Part shown: piece by piece, positions 33,985-45,263 of the stretch
How positions within the stretch are numbered: position 1 is the first letter of the stretch
Layout of the letters: each line of letters opens with the position of its first letter
Origin: Cephalotus follicularis
Taxonomy: Eukaryota > Streptophyta > Magnoliopsida > Oxalidales > Cephalotaceae
Direction: 5' to 3'
NCBI GenBank assembly: GCA_001972305.1
Contig: BDDD01000179.1
Span: forward strand, 869,346-933,345
Length of the DNA stretch: 64,000 bases
Notes under the pieces: generated by a model
What the model saw: only the letters and a program-made list of their open reading frames with translations
Database searches by the model: none
What the model was told of the DNA's origin: nothing
Made by a program: the position numbers and the translations under genes

Positions 33985-36572
33985 TGTAGCGCCCCTGACC
34001 CGAGTCCGCTTTAAGCTCAAAGCGAGCTCCGAAGATCGGTGCATTACGTGGGTGTAACCTTTGATCGTCAAATCGCTTAACCATTTAACGATCCATTTCA
34101 TATCATATAATTTTAACTTAGATTTAAAACCTAACATTATTATTCAATAACTTCACAGGATCGCATATGCTTACATCTTTGAACACCAATTTCAAAATGT
34201 CATATTCTCATTATCATGATCGTTTTTAATACCTTTGCATTTGTACATCACTTAACATGTAACCTTACACAGCGGAAAAACATAATCTTATCACATCATA
34301 GAACAATCATATACTCGCCTTTACCATTAACATCTCATACACTCAAGTATGTTCAATAACCTTTGATATCATCATCTTACATAAAAACATCATAACTTAT
34401 ACCATTCATTTCCTTACTTTAACGTCTATACATCGTTTATCATGAAACATTACACAACGGAAAATATTAACACATGACATTAAAACATAACTTCATAGCA
34501 TATCATACTTTCTTTCCTTACTCTTCTTTTGCGAACTTCCTCTAAAGCTCGCAACTTCACGTTCAACATTTCCTGTAAGATTTGTTTGAAAACAAGACAT
34601 TGAAAGGAGTGAGCTCAAATAGCCCAGTAAGAATCATAGTCATAAAATTTTATCGAAATCCGTTATATTTTGATAATCTTTATCAAAACGTTTCCAGGTC
34701 ATACATTTCAAAACATCTTTAAAAATCATCTTCTAGTTTTATAAAACCAGAACATTTCTAAAATCATACATTTTCTGGTATATATAACCAGCATACTTGA
34801 AAACAATAAAAAACGTTTTCCAATAATACCTTCTTTTGGCTTGTATCACAGCCATACTTGAAAACATCAGTAAAATCATTTTCTTCACATTCATAAATAA
34901 AATATCTTTAAAACCCTTTTTCTGTTCATATCTCATGAAACAGAACATTTCATAAAAATTGGTGGTCATTAACCTCTAATGAACCCTTTCACACCGCTTC
35001 ACTGGGGCATTGTGTACTGCCCGACTACTATCCTTACATCACATGCATGTCCGTGAGCACACTCGACTCCATTAACTTTGAGCATCTCGGTCCATTCCCC
35101 TTGGATCGCAATCCAAGGGTGGTTCATTCATTAATCTTTTACTAGATTAATCCTCACTGGATCGCAATCCAGTGGTTGTTCATGTCACAAATGCATTCAT
35201 AAAATCATTTCATAAAATCTTCCTTAATACCTTGAGTGATCAGCTCAAAGCATTCATAAAACACCATTGTAAAACATTTCCGAAACTAGTTTTCCATATA
35301 GAAACCTTCATTTCATTTTCTTTCACAATCCATAAAGCATTTTCATCACTTTGAGTAATTCAACTCAAAACGTTCATAAAACAGTTTTGCACAACCTTTC
35401 TAAATCTTGAATTTCATGTACAAATAAACACTTTCATAGAAAACTTAAAACATAAACATTAAAGTAGACATCTCAAATAATTCATAGAGATAAAAATCAT
35501 AAAATTCCATTGAGAAACGAAGCTGCAATGAATTTTTAAAGTTACAGTTTCCTTTTGAAAACAGGACCTGGGCAGTAGAAGAAAACATGGCTTTTCATCA
35601 TGAATTCGACATAATTTCGAGATGCATAAAACATAACAGTTAAAGTAGACATCTTAAGGTTTTTAAAACATTAAACCATTCAAAATTTAATCAAGAAATG
35701 AGCAAGATATCAATAAAACTATCTGCTGCATAATTTGGAAGTAAAACAGAGGAATAACTTTGATAAAATGGGTATAGAATTTCCTTACCTCACTTGATCT
35801 CCTTCTCTTCTTCTCTCCCAAGCATCCTCCTCGCTAAACTCAGCAGAAATGAACCCTTTGTTCAGCTGAGAATGCACACATATATAAAGAGGGAGATAAA
35901 CTTGGAGGCCAAGCTTGCATGGTGTCATCCATGACCTCACCCATGTGAGCCTGCCTCCATGTGATTAAATTAAACCAATTCAGCTGATGCCACCTGCCCT
36001 TTTCTAGCAAAATATTGTAAGTCTTCCTTCCCTTGCTTGACACGTGTCCTACAATCCATTTAAATCCTCCGAAACGGGATAAAAAGCTAGAATTCTGAAC
36101 CTGACACAGAGCAAAGCGTCGACTCTTTATCCCTAAGCGTCGCCGGTCAAAGGCTTATACTGAGTTCTCCAACTTCTATCCCGACTAAAGCGCTGGCACT
36201 TTCCTACAAGGCGTCGCCACTTTAAGTCTCCTCCAGGTCAACTGACACACTTGTGTTCAAAGCGTCGACGTTTACATTTAGAGCGTCGTCTGTTGCCTCC
36301 AAAGCGTCGACTCTTTACCTGGAACCGTCGGCGCTTTAGACATTTCCAGCACAAAGCAATAACCAATTTCTGTTTTCTTCCGGGGGCGCTGCCCCCAAGC
36401 CCCTGCCCGCTGTCTGGGAAGCGAGACCCCCCGTCCGCTCACCGGGGAGCGGAACCCCCGAACCCCCTGAGAGTAGGGTCATACTACGGGTCCCTTGAAA
36501 TATTTGCCAATTACACAATAGCAAATCATCTTTCCATAATTAATTTTTTTAATGGAAATTCGGGTCGTTACA
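33985..36572 (-). mobile_element. Minus-strand solo LTR inserted in E4 pol
   Basis: 2588 bp, ends TGTAGCGCC...GTCGTTACA on the plus strand, flanked by CATGC (33980-33984) and CGTGC (36573-36577), a target duplication with one G/A difference. Removing it rejoins the E4 frame between RT and RNase H. Read on the minus strand it starts TGTAACGACCCGAATT like E3. It carries GTCGAC-type motifs at 36115-36340 and a GC-rich stretch with the hairpin GGGGGC-GCT-GCCCCC at 36382-36396. No coding frame is supported. Confidence 0.88.
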
Positions 36573-37920
36573 CGTGCCTTTGACTAGACTGACCCATAAG
36601 AAGACCTTATTTGTCTGGGACGAAGACTGTGAAGCTAGTTTCCGTGAGCTGAAGGATCGGTTAATTTCCGCTCCTATCTTGGCATTACCTGATGGTAATA
36701 AGGGCTTTACAGTCTACAGTGATGCATCGGGTAAGGGCTTGGGCTGCGTGCTAATGCAGCGAGGAAGAGTGATTGCTTATGCTTCTCGGAATCTAAAGCT
36801 GTATGAAGAAAATTACCCGACGCATGTCCTGGAACTTGCATCTATTATCTTTGACCTTCAGAAGTGGAGGCACTATCTTTATGGGGTACAGTTTGAAATC
36901 TTTACAGATCATAAGAGTTTGAGATACCTGTTTTGCCAGGATGCACTAAACATGAGGCAACGAAGGTGGGTGGAATTCTTTAACGATTATGATTGTAGCG
37001 TCCAGTACCACCCGGGGAAAGCGAATGTGTTCACTGATGCCTTGAGTCGCAAGGCTATGGTTGCTAGTGCGATGGTGTCGCAATGGAAAATGTTAGAGGA
37101 CTTCCAAGAGTGGTTTCTGTTTAATCAGTCACATGGAGTCTTTATGGCTAGCATGAGAGTACAGCCAGCTTTGCTTGACGAAATAAAGAATGCTCAAGCA
37201 CACGATCCTGAATTACAAAAGATTAGAGAGAATCTGGACTCAAAGACTGATTTTCGGGTACATGCCGATGGTGTCTTAAGATTTTGGGGACGGGTGTGTC
37301 TTCCGAATGAACATGGGTTGAAGAGTGAGTTGCTTTACGGGGCTCATAAATCTCAGTATAGCATTCACCCTGGTAGCACAAAAATGTACCAAGACATGAA
37401 GAGGGATTACTGGTGGCCTGGCATGAAACGAGAGATCGTTGAGTATGTAGCATGGTGTTTGAATTACCAGACAGTTAAGGCCGAGCACCAGAGACCGACA
37501 GGGTTGCTACAGCCTGTACCAATTACAGAGTGGAAGTGGGAGCATGTTACGATGGATTTTGTTTCGAGTTTTCCTCTAACTCGGAACCGTGACAACGTCG
37601 TGTGGGTTATCGTGGATAGACTCAAAAAATCAGCGCACTTTCTACCTACACACGTTACTGATTCTGTGAGCAAGCTGGCTCATTTGTATGTGAAGGAGAT
37701 AGTGAGGCTACACGGTGTTCCAGTCAGCATCGTATGTGATAGAGATGCCATCTTCACTTCCAAATTCAGGAAGAGGTTTCATACAGCTTTCGGGACGAAG
37801 CTGAACCTGAGTACTGCCTTTCACCCTCAGACCGATGGGCAGTCTGAACGTACCATCCAGACCTTGGAGGATATGCTACGGGCTTACGTTATTGACTTTG
37901 CTGGTACATGGGAGGATCAC
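36573..37920 (+). pseudogene. pol: E4 RNase H and integrase, truncated
   Basis: An open frame of about 449 E4 codons with VYSDASG, ELAS, TDHKSL and ALSR of RNase H, the integrase zinc finger (AHKSQYSIHPG; in the CX2C part one cysteine is replaced, CLNYQ) and all three catalytic positions (TMDF, CDRD, GQSE). E4 identity ends at TWEDH (37920); the last 19 codons to TAA 37978-37980 read into the Athila LTR end. The chromodomain and 3' LTR are lost. The loss of a zinc-finger cysteine (C to Y) is a further defect. Confidence 0.9.
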
Positions 37921-38400
37921 TGTTCACGTAAAAAGAATGTTTTAAAATTTATAGCCACAAGTGCACGGATCATGCAGTAACGGGTCGAACACAGGGAAAT
38001 GTAAACTAGTTGTAATTTATCCAACCTAGGCGAAGTATATCAATTTCAAGATAAACTATCAAACTAATGAATAAAAGCTAAGAAGAGATATAATTAAAAA
38101 TCGGTTTTAGGGTTTAGAAACTCACCATAGATTGTATTGAACAATTCCATGAAGTTGAACGATCATACCTTGATAATCAGGGGCAGCTAGGTCGATACGG
38201 AGTGCGGCGGTGATGACAAGACGTATGAGTAGACATGCTAGGTCTATACAAAGTACGACACGATAACGACGGCAAGACGTATGAGTAGACATGCTAGGTC
38301 TATACGAAGTGTGTTCGTTGCGACAAATCGTATGAGTAGACTCCATTGAATTAAGCACCATTTATTCACCAACTTTCAGCTTCATCGACAAGATGTTTGT
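37921..38400 (-). repeat. Athila LTR end fragment
   Basis: Read on the minus strand it contains CCCTGTGTTCGACCC and CCGTGCACTTGTGGC boxes and ends GTGAACA at 37921. It holds a three-copy tandem repeat (38187-38342). The frame on the plus strand here is not a gene. Confidence 0.55.
38187..38342. repeat. 50-56-bp tandem repeat, three copies
   Basis: Units start at 38187, 38238 and 38294 and share CTAGGTCTATACGAAGT and CGTATGAGTAGACATG, with a variable middle. Confidence 0.85.
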
Positions 38401-38409
38401 GGATTTTAA

Positions 38410-41400
38410 TCAGACAAACAAAGTGTGTGCGAAGGCAGAAATATTGAAGAACAAATCAAATACATCTTCAGTACCTGGCTTACATATCTCAAAAACACCA
38501 TGTGAGAAAACATTTTTAACAATATACGGACCATCCCATCGAGACCTCAATTTTCCAGGAAACAAATGTAGACGTGAATTATATAAAAGAACCTTGTCTC
38601 CGACTTCGAACTGTTTTCGCAAAATCCGCGCATCATGAAAAGCCTTGGTCTTTTCTTTGGAAATCTTTGCATTGTCATACGTGTCATGACGAATTTCTTC
38701 TAACTTGGATAATTGAAGCGCACGATGACTACCCGCGATGGAACGATCAAAATTAAATTGCTTAATAGCCTAAAATGCTCGATGTTCTAGCTCCACCGGA
38801 AGATGACATGCTTTACCATACACAAGGCGGTACGGAGATTGACCAAGGTCAGTTTTGAAAGCGGTTCGATAAGCCCATAAAGCATCCACAAGTCGCGTGG
38901 ACCAATCCTTTCTATTTGGGTTGACTGTTTTTTCGAGAATTTGCTTGATTTGGCGATTAGATACCTCAACTTGCCCACTTGTTTGGGGATGATAAGGTGT
39001 GGCGAGCTTGTGAGTGATCCCATATCTTTTCATCAGAGCTTCAAACGAACGATTGCAAAAATGAGTACCTCTATCACTAATAATGGCACGTGGGGTACCA
39101 AAACGAGAAAAAATATGTCCCTTGAGAAATTTCACAACGACGGAGTTGTCATTGGTTCGACAAGGAATCGCCTCAATCCACTTTGAAACATAATCAACAG
39201 CAAGAAGGATGTATAAATTCCCAAATGAATTTGGAAACGGACCCATAAAATCAATACCCCACACATCAAAGATCTCAACCGTCAAAATCGGTGTCAAAGG
39301 CATCATATTTCGTTTAGTCACACGACCTAAAGCTTGACACGAAGCACAAACCTTACAGTACTGAAATGCATCTTTAAAAATCGTCGGCCAATAAAAACCA
39401 CATTGTGAAACCTTAGTTGATGTCTTGGTCAGGCTGAAATGACCACCACATGCTTGATCATGAAAAAATGATAAAACCGAGCGATGCTCATGATCAGGAA
39501 CACATCGTCGCAAAATTAAATCCGGACATGCTTTGAAAAGATAAGGACCATCCCAATAAAAATGTTTAACTTGCGACAGAAATCTATGCCTTACTTGAGC
39601 AGACCATTCCGAGGGTACACTTCCCGTAACAAGATAATTCACTATGTCCGCATACCATGGTTCACTCTCAACGCGCATAATTTGCTCATCAGGAAAACTT
39701 TCATTAATCAGACCATGGACCTCGGGTGCATTAGAAAGTCGGGATAAATGGTCGGCTACCAAATTCTCAGTTCCTTTCTTGTCTCGAATCTCAACATCAA
39801 ACTCTTGAAGGAGTAGAACCCATCGGATAAGACGCGCTTTTGCATCCTTTTTACTCATGAGATTTCGAATCGCAGCATGATCAGTATACACGATGACATG
39901 TGATCCTAAAAGATACGATCGGAACTTCTCGAGGGCAAAGACCACAGCTAAGAATTCCTTCTCAGTGGTCGTGTAATTCAATTACGTATCGGAAAGGGTC
40001 CTACTTGCATAATAAATGACGTGAGGTAGTTTATTCATTCTTTGTCCGAGAATAACTCTAATAGCACTATAGAAAGCGTCGCACATGATCTCAAAAGGCT
40101 CAGTCCAAATGGGTGCCTGAATGATAGGAGCGGAAGTGAGCTCCTTCTTTAAACGGTCAAAAGCTACAAGGCACTCGTCAGAGAAAACAAAATCTTGATC
40201 CTTCGCTAGGAGCGAAGTCAAGGGGCGTGCAACCTTGCTAAAATCCTTGATGAACCTTCGTTAAAAACCAGCATGTCCAAGGAATGCTCGGATATCCTTC
40301 ACATTACGAGGTGGAGGCAAATGCTTGATGACTTCAATTTTTGCTTTATCTACTTGAATTCCCTATTTTGACACTACATGTCCAAGAACGATCCCCTTCT
40401 TCACCATGAAATTGCACTTTTCCCAATTAAGCACCAAATTCTTCTCTCGACTTCCTTTGAGTACTAACTTTAGGTGATGAAGGCATTGAGAAAAGGAGGA
40501 ACCATGCACAGAGAAATCATCCATAAATACTTCAAGGAAGTCTTCCACCATGTCGGAGAAAATACTCATCATGCACCTTTGGAAGGTAGCGGGAGCATTG
40601 CATAGGCCAAACGGCATGCGTCGGTAAGCAAATGTTCTGAAAGGGCATGTGAACGTGGGTTTCTCTTGATCTTGCGGAGCGATGGGAATTTGATTGTATC
40701 CGGAGTACCCATCGAGAAAACAATAATACTCATGACCAGCCAACCTATCTAGCATTTGATCAATAAACGGTAATGGGAAATGATCCTTCCAGGTTGCTGA
40801 ATTCAACTTTCGGTAGTCAATGCACACCCTCCATCCTGTTTGGATTTTTGTCGGAAGTAAATCATTAGTGGAGGATTTCACTACCGTTACTCTGAATTTC
40901 TTTGGAACAACGTGGACTGGACTTACCCATTGACTATCCGAAATGGGGTAGATGATCCCATTGTCCAGCCACTTCAAGATTTCTTTTTGGATGGCTTCTT
41001 TCATCAAAGGATTTGCTGTTCCCTAAGGTTCTCTAGAAGGTTTGGACCCTTCTATGAGATTTATGCGATGCTCGCAAATGGAGGGGCTAATTCCTTTGAT
41101 GTCAGCCATCGTCCAACCAATTGCCTCTTTGTTTTCTTTGAGTAGGTCAATAACTTCCTCTTCCTGACTGGGAGTAAGATCAGATGAAATGATAACAGGA
41201 AGAGTTTGGTTGTCACCTAGAAACGTGTATTTCAATGTAGAGGGCAATTCTTTGAGTTCAAGTTTCGGAGGCTCCTCAATTGATGGTTTAGGCAAGGATG
41301 TGGACAAGGGGCCCACTGGCTCTAATGGCTGCATACTAAACACATCAATGAAATCACCTCCATTGACATCCTCTAAATCCCGCATGCAATCATTAAAACT

Positions 41401-42764
41401 TCCATCAAAATCAATGTCGAAGTGTGTCTCTATATAATTGGGAAAAGTGTGGATTGCGTTCAATTCATCAAAATCAGCGGAATGCTTACCCAATCGAAAA
41501 ACATTAAAATCCACGGACGTATTTCCGAAGCTTAATCTCATCAGACCATTTCGACAATTGATTAATGCATTGCTTGTAGCGAGGAAAGGTCTACCAAGGA
41601 TAACTGGAATTTGATCATTTAAGTTTGCAATAGGCTGGGTGTCTAAGACAACAAAGTCGATAGGAAAGAAAAACTCTCCAACCTTTATCAACACATCCTC
41701 GATTTTACCTCGTGGCACCTTCACAGACCTATCCGCTAATTGCAATGTTATCGTGATTGGTCTTAACTCTCCTAATCCAAGCTTCTCATAAACTCATGAT
41801 GGCAACAAGTTCACACTTGCTCCTAAATCGAGCAAGGCATGCTCAATTTTCGTGTTTCTAATAACACAAGAGATTTTCGGGCAGCCATGGTCTATATACT
41901 TTCGCATCGTGGGTTGCGAAAACAATGCACTAATGTTGGCTGCCAAGAAAGCCTTTTTCGGAGTCTGAAGGATCATCTTTTTCGTGCATAAGTCTTTTAG
42001 GACTTTTGCGTAAGAGGGCACCTGTTCAATGGCTTCAAGCAATGGAATATTGATTTGGACTTGCTTAAATGTTTCAATGATCTTATCCATTGCTGGGGCT
42101 TTCTTGCTTTGCAATCTTTTTGGAAAAGGAGCTGGTGGGTCAAATGAACGCTTTGGCGCTTCGACCGGTTCTTTCTTCTTTTTGTCTTCTTTTTCCTTCC
42201 TCAATTCATCGTGCGCATTCAATTGCATTGGTTGCACGGATGGGTCAGCCAATGGTTCTTGAAAATCTTCTTGCGCCAATGATTCCTCCATTTGCTCGTT
42301 CACATTTTCCGTATGATCCGCTGGATGGAATTCATTTCCAATCCTTAGGGCAAAAACTTGTTTTGATGAACTCGAGGAGGAAGCTAAATTTTGCGGATTT
42401 ACAGGTTGTTGGATTTGAGCGGAATGGTTTAAGGCAGTCCTAGGATTCGGGTCAGGTTGTGAGGGCATTTTTCCTTTTTCTCTTTCGTGCAGAGCTGATG
42501 CTAGTTGTGAAATTTGTTTCTCCATGTTATGCTGACTAGTCATCATGGTGCTCATGAGAAGTTCTACGCTCTTTTCTAACGATGAAATCCCAGATGTATC
42601 ATCCCTTTGGTTTGGCAAACCTGACGTTTGTTGATTTGAGAATTGATTTTGTGGTGGGAAGGATGGTCGAATAGTGTTTGAATTTTGGGAGAACCTTGGA
42701 AATGTCTGCTGTGGTGCAGACTGGCTAGGGAAGCTCGGAGGTTGTCCCGAAAATTTGGCCGGCC
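38410..42764 (-). pseudogene. gag-pol: Athila gag-pol polyprotein, one frame with in-frame stops
   Basis: From 42764 down, one frame holds: a Gln/Pro/Ser-rich gag end with a charged KEDKKKKEP stretch; aspartic protease (ALLDLGASVNLLP near 41800, VILGRPFLA near 41590); RT with WRVCIDYRKLN, MPFGLCNAPATF and catalytic FMDDFSVHG; RNase H with YTTTEKE and YTDHAAI; integrase with an HHCC finger (H-DQACGGH...CKVCASC), [17 protein letters not shown] and GQVEVS; and the end GPYIVKNVF. In-frame stops: TGA 41794, TAG near 41023, TAG 40363, TAA near 40262, TAA 39982, TAG 38770. I see no frameshift over 4.3 kb. No chromodomain and no env-like frame. The N-terminal gag is missing, and after PGTEDVF (about 38455) the sequence no longer resembles pol. 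Confidence 0.9.
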
Positions 42765-43361
42765 ATATGTTGTTTATATACTACAAAACTGATCAAAAAC
42801 GGAAATAAAGTAATCCGAGTTACAAAATCTGGCAAAAATCTAAACTTTCTATTTCTGCTGCAGAGGAAGACGTCGACTTCTTTTGAAAGGCGTCGACGCT
42901 TTTTAGTAAAAGTTGCCTTTTGCTGAGATACGCTTGAAAGACGTCGATCCTCTAAGTGAAAGACGTCGATGTCTTCTAGTCCAAAAGTTACAGGTCGAAT
43001 TTGCACAAAGACGTCGATCCCTTTGTTGAAAGACGTCGATCCCTCCTTCATAGCTCTTTGTATTGCCCAGAAAAGACGTCGGCTTCTAAAAAAAGACGTC
43101 AACGTGTTTGTGTAAACCCAGCAAAGACATTGATGTTTATTATAAATATCGACGCGTTTGGCTCTTTTTCTGCCGAATTTATCCATTCTTCAATCTTTAC
43201 TCTTTAAAGCTCCAATTTGCACAACTTTGGGTAGTATTCTTGCACTTTCGTTATTTTACTCTTGTACCTGAAAATCAACATAACACAACCAAAGTAGTCT
43301 ATTCCAAGCATAAAAATATCACAAATAACGCATTAAAAACAACACATTTTTAGGCTAAACA
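42765..43361 (-). repeat. Athila LTR fragment with GTCGAC motif cluster
   Basis: Minus-strand start TGTTTAGCC at 43361 directly after an AGTATGGGGGTATT tract. GACGTCGAT/ATCGACGTC motifs crowd 42860-43160. A TATATAAAC box lies near 42775-42785 on the minus strand, shortly before the gag sequence begins. The long minus-strand open frame over it (42725-43186) is a repeat translation. Confidence 0.6.
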
Positions 43362-43781
43362 AATACCCCCATACTTAGACTTTGCTTGTCCTCAAACAAA
43401 CCAAATAGAAAGCTAAAAACTAGAAAACACATGCAAACACAAAAACAAAAACTAAATGCACACACAAAACATAAACAAAATCCTAACTCACTTTCGTAGG
43501 AATCACGATTGCATTTAGCTTATGCAACAAGCCGTTAAACCCCTAGGTGGCCCTAGTGGATGAGTTTTGTCTTGTGAGTGTTTTCCAGTGAATAAACACA
43601 CAAAATTCAGTTCATCAAAACTTTGAAAACAAGTAAAATGTATCTATACTCAAAAATTCATAGAACACCCCCATACTTGAACTTTATTATCTTGTTCTAA
43701 GTTCTAGAATCAAAACACATCTCAATTAAGGAACTTCTAGCAAATTATTTTATTATTGCATCATTAATGACCAATCAAGAT
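43362..43781 (-). other. Athila-type 3' non-coding tail
   Basis: On the minus strand it contains two similar phrases, AAGTTCAAGTATGGGGGTG and AAGTCTAAGTATGGGGGTA, plus TTTGAGGACAAGCAAAG, as found after pol in Athila/Tat elements. The lower one would be the purine tract for the LTR starting at 43361. It ends where F4 LTR sequence begins. Confidence 0.55.
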
Positions 43782-45136
43782 ATGCGTCGAGTTCTCATCT
43801 GCCGTGTGTCCTGAGCATGCGCCCATGAGCCGAGCATGCATCCAGAGTATGTGTCATCCTCTGCCATATATCCTTAGCAGGTTACCTCGTGCGCCATGTA
43901 TATAGAATATGCAATTACGATGTGAGCCTAGCGCCCGAGCATGCGACGTCATGAATGCTAGGCTCCCCATAATGTGAACTTAGCATCTAAGCTCGCCAAG
44001 CCAGGCATGTATCCCGAGCTTGTACCAGGTGAACGCGCATGTGTCATGCATGCCCTAACATGTATTCTGAATGTGCTAAATGAATGACATGTAAAAAGTC
44101 GAAAAATACAATAACGTAGTGTATTGTAACGTATATAATTGAACATAGTCTAATATGGTAAAGGCAGACCTTACAGTGAAGTGTTAATGTACTTTTTATG
44201 TTAGTGTAATGTTAACGTAATGTTATGTACCGGACTGGATCACCACCGAGATGAGCCCCTCGGGGATCACCAACCGAGATGAGCCAGTAAGGCTATTTCT
44301 GAGATGACCTAATGGGTCACCAAATTGAGCTGAACCAGGTGGGTCACCGAGATAGCCCAATTGATCACCGGTCGAGATGAGCCAAAGGATAACCGATTGA
44401 GATAAGCCATACTAACTGAATGATTATTACTGTATAGTGAATGTTTATGTTCCTTTCGTCTGCCTATAACGCCTGGATAGCGTATATTTCTCTTCCTATA
44501 GCCGAGGACCTGAGGAAATGGTCTTCCTAAATTGTAATGTTTATTCCTCCTGGCTTCTCTGCCTTCAACGTCTGGAGTGCGTTATCGCTCCTCCTTAAGT
44601 AGGGAATGCTATGGAAGGATTTATAATGACTATTATGGACTGTTATGGAATGAATTATTGTTAAGGAAATGTACTGCTATACTGAACGTATTGTATCGAC
44701 TGTACTGTTCTTACTGCATCTCTCATAGCATACATATTATTATCTGCTGCATTGCACTCCACATATGCATGGGTAGGGGTTCCTACACAACCAGTGGTTG
44801 CTGACCCATTACATTGTAATGTAATGGGTCAGGTACAGGTGGAGCTTCGTAGTAAGCGGAATACTGAACCGGGATAAGTCTCCTCCTTCCAGTTGCAGTT
44901 CGATGACCTAGGAATTTTATGATGTGATTGTATTATGACTCGCCAGTCTGTGGCAGAGCTACCATTTAAATAATGTTGTATAAACTGGGTTTTATCCACG
45001 AAGATTATTGTTTATTTAATTTCTGCATGCATTATTATATTGATTTAATGTTTTTAATTTTTCGTAATTTATTGAATGATACTGTTGGTAGCGCGTCAAA
45101 CCTTGGGGGTTGACTCTTGGGGTTTGGGGCATTACA
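43782..45136 (+). repeat. F4 LTR A, 5'-truncated
   Basis: Collinear with LTR B from about 51429 to its end. It begins abruptly at ATGCGTCGAGTTCTC, just after where LTRs B and C carry their 32-bp array. It contains GATCACCGACCGAGATGAGCC-type imperfect repeats (44236-44410) and ends GGGGCATTACA. Confidence 0.88.
44802..44831. repeat. Perfect 14-bp inverted repeat in LTR A
   Basis: TGACCCATTACATT and its exact reverse complement are separated by GT. The corresponding places in LTR B (about 52450-52479) and LTR C (about 60135-60164) have one or more mismatches. It lies where other LTRs here have their GGCTAACCCC box. Confidence 0.85.
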
Positions 45137-45140
45137 GTTT

Positions 45141-45153
45141 TGGGGTCAGAGCC
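45141..45153 (+). other. F4 interior A primer-binding site
   Basis: TGGGGTCAGAGCC lies four bases after LTR A and differs at two positions from the tRNA-Met type TGGTATCAGAGCC. Confidence 0.75.
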
Positions 45154-45263
45154 GCGATTCTCCTATGCTGGGTAGACCAATAAGGATTCCTTGGCTTCTA
45201 ATGTAAATTGCATGCCAGAAAGATGAGTGGATATTAACCCTTTGTTGTTATACAGAAGTGGAA

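Larger units (their letters stand above)
29932..37920 (+). mobile_element. E4: truncated Tekay element related to E1
   Basis: A complete 5' LTR (29932-32562), a primer-binding site, a gag with a large deletion, an RT remnant, RNase H and most of integrase can be followed. The element stops at 37920 inside integrase (TWEDH), where minus-strand Athila sequence starts. Its 3' LTR is missing, so no target duplication can be checked. A solo LTR (33985-36572) interrupts it between RT and RNase H. Its protein sequence is close to E1, its LTR less so. Confidence 0.85.
37921..43781 (-). mobile_element. Athila-type retrotransposon remnant
   Basis: On the minus strand from high to low: a non-coding 3' tail with AGTATGGGGGT tracts (43362-43781), a partial LTR starting TGTTTAGCC (43361 down to about 42765), gag/protease/RT/RNase H/integrase (42764-38410), and an LTR end piece finishing GTGAACA at 37921. 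LTR termini TGTTTA/TGAACA pair as inverted repeats. The tail plus shared LTR suggests this was a tandem array or was joined by deletion. No target duplication was found. The lineage call rests on the polyprotein. Confidence 0.75.

Noticed and set aside
37916-43366. Target duplication around the Athila block
   Set aside because: The left flank ATCAC does not match the right flank at 43362 (AATAC) or any position next to a plausible LTR end.
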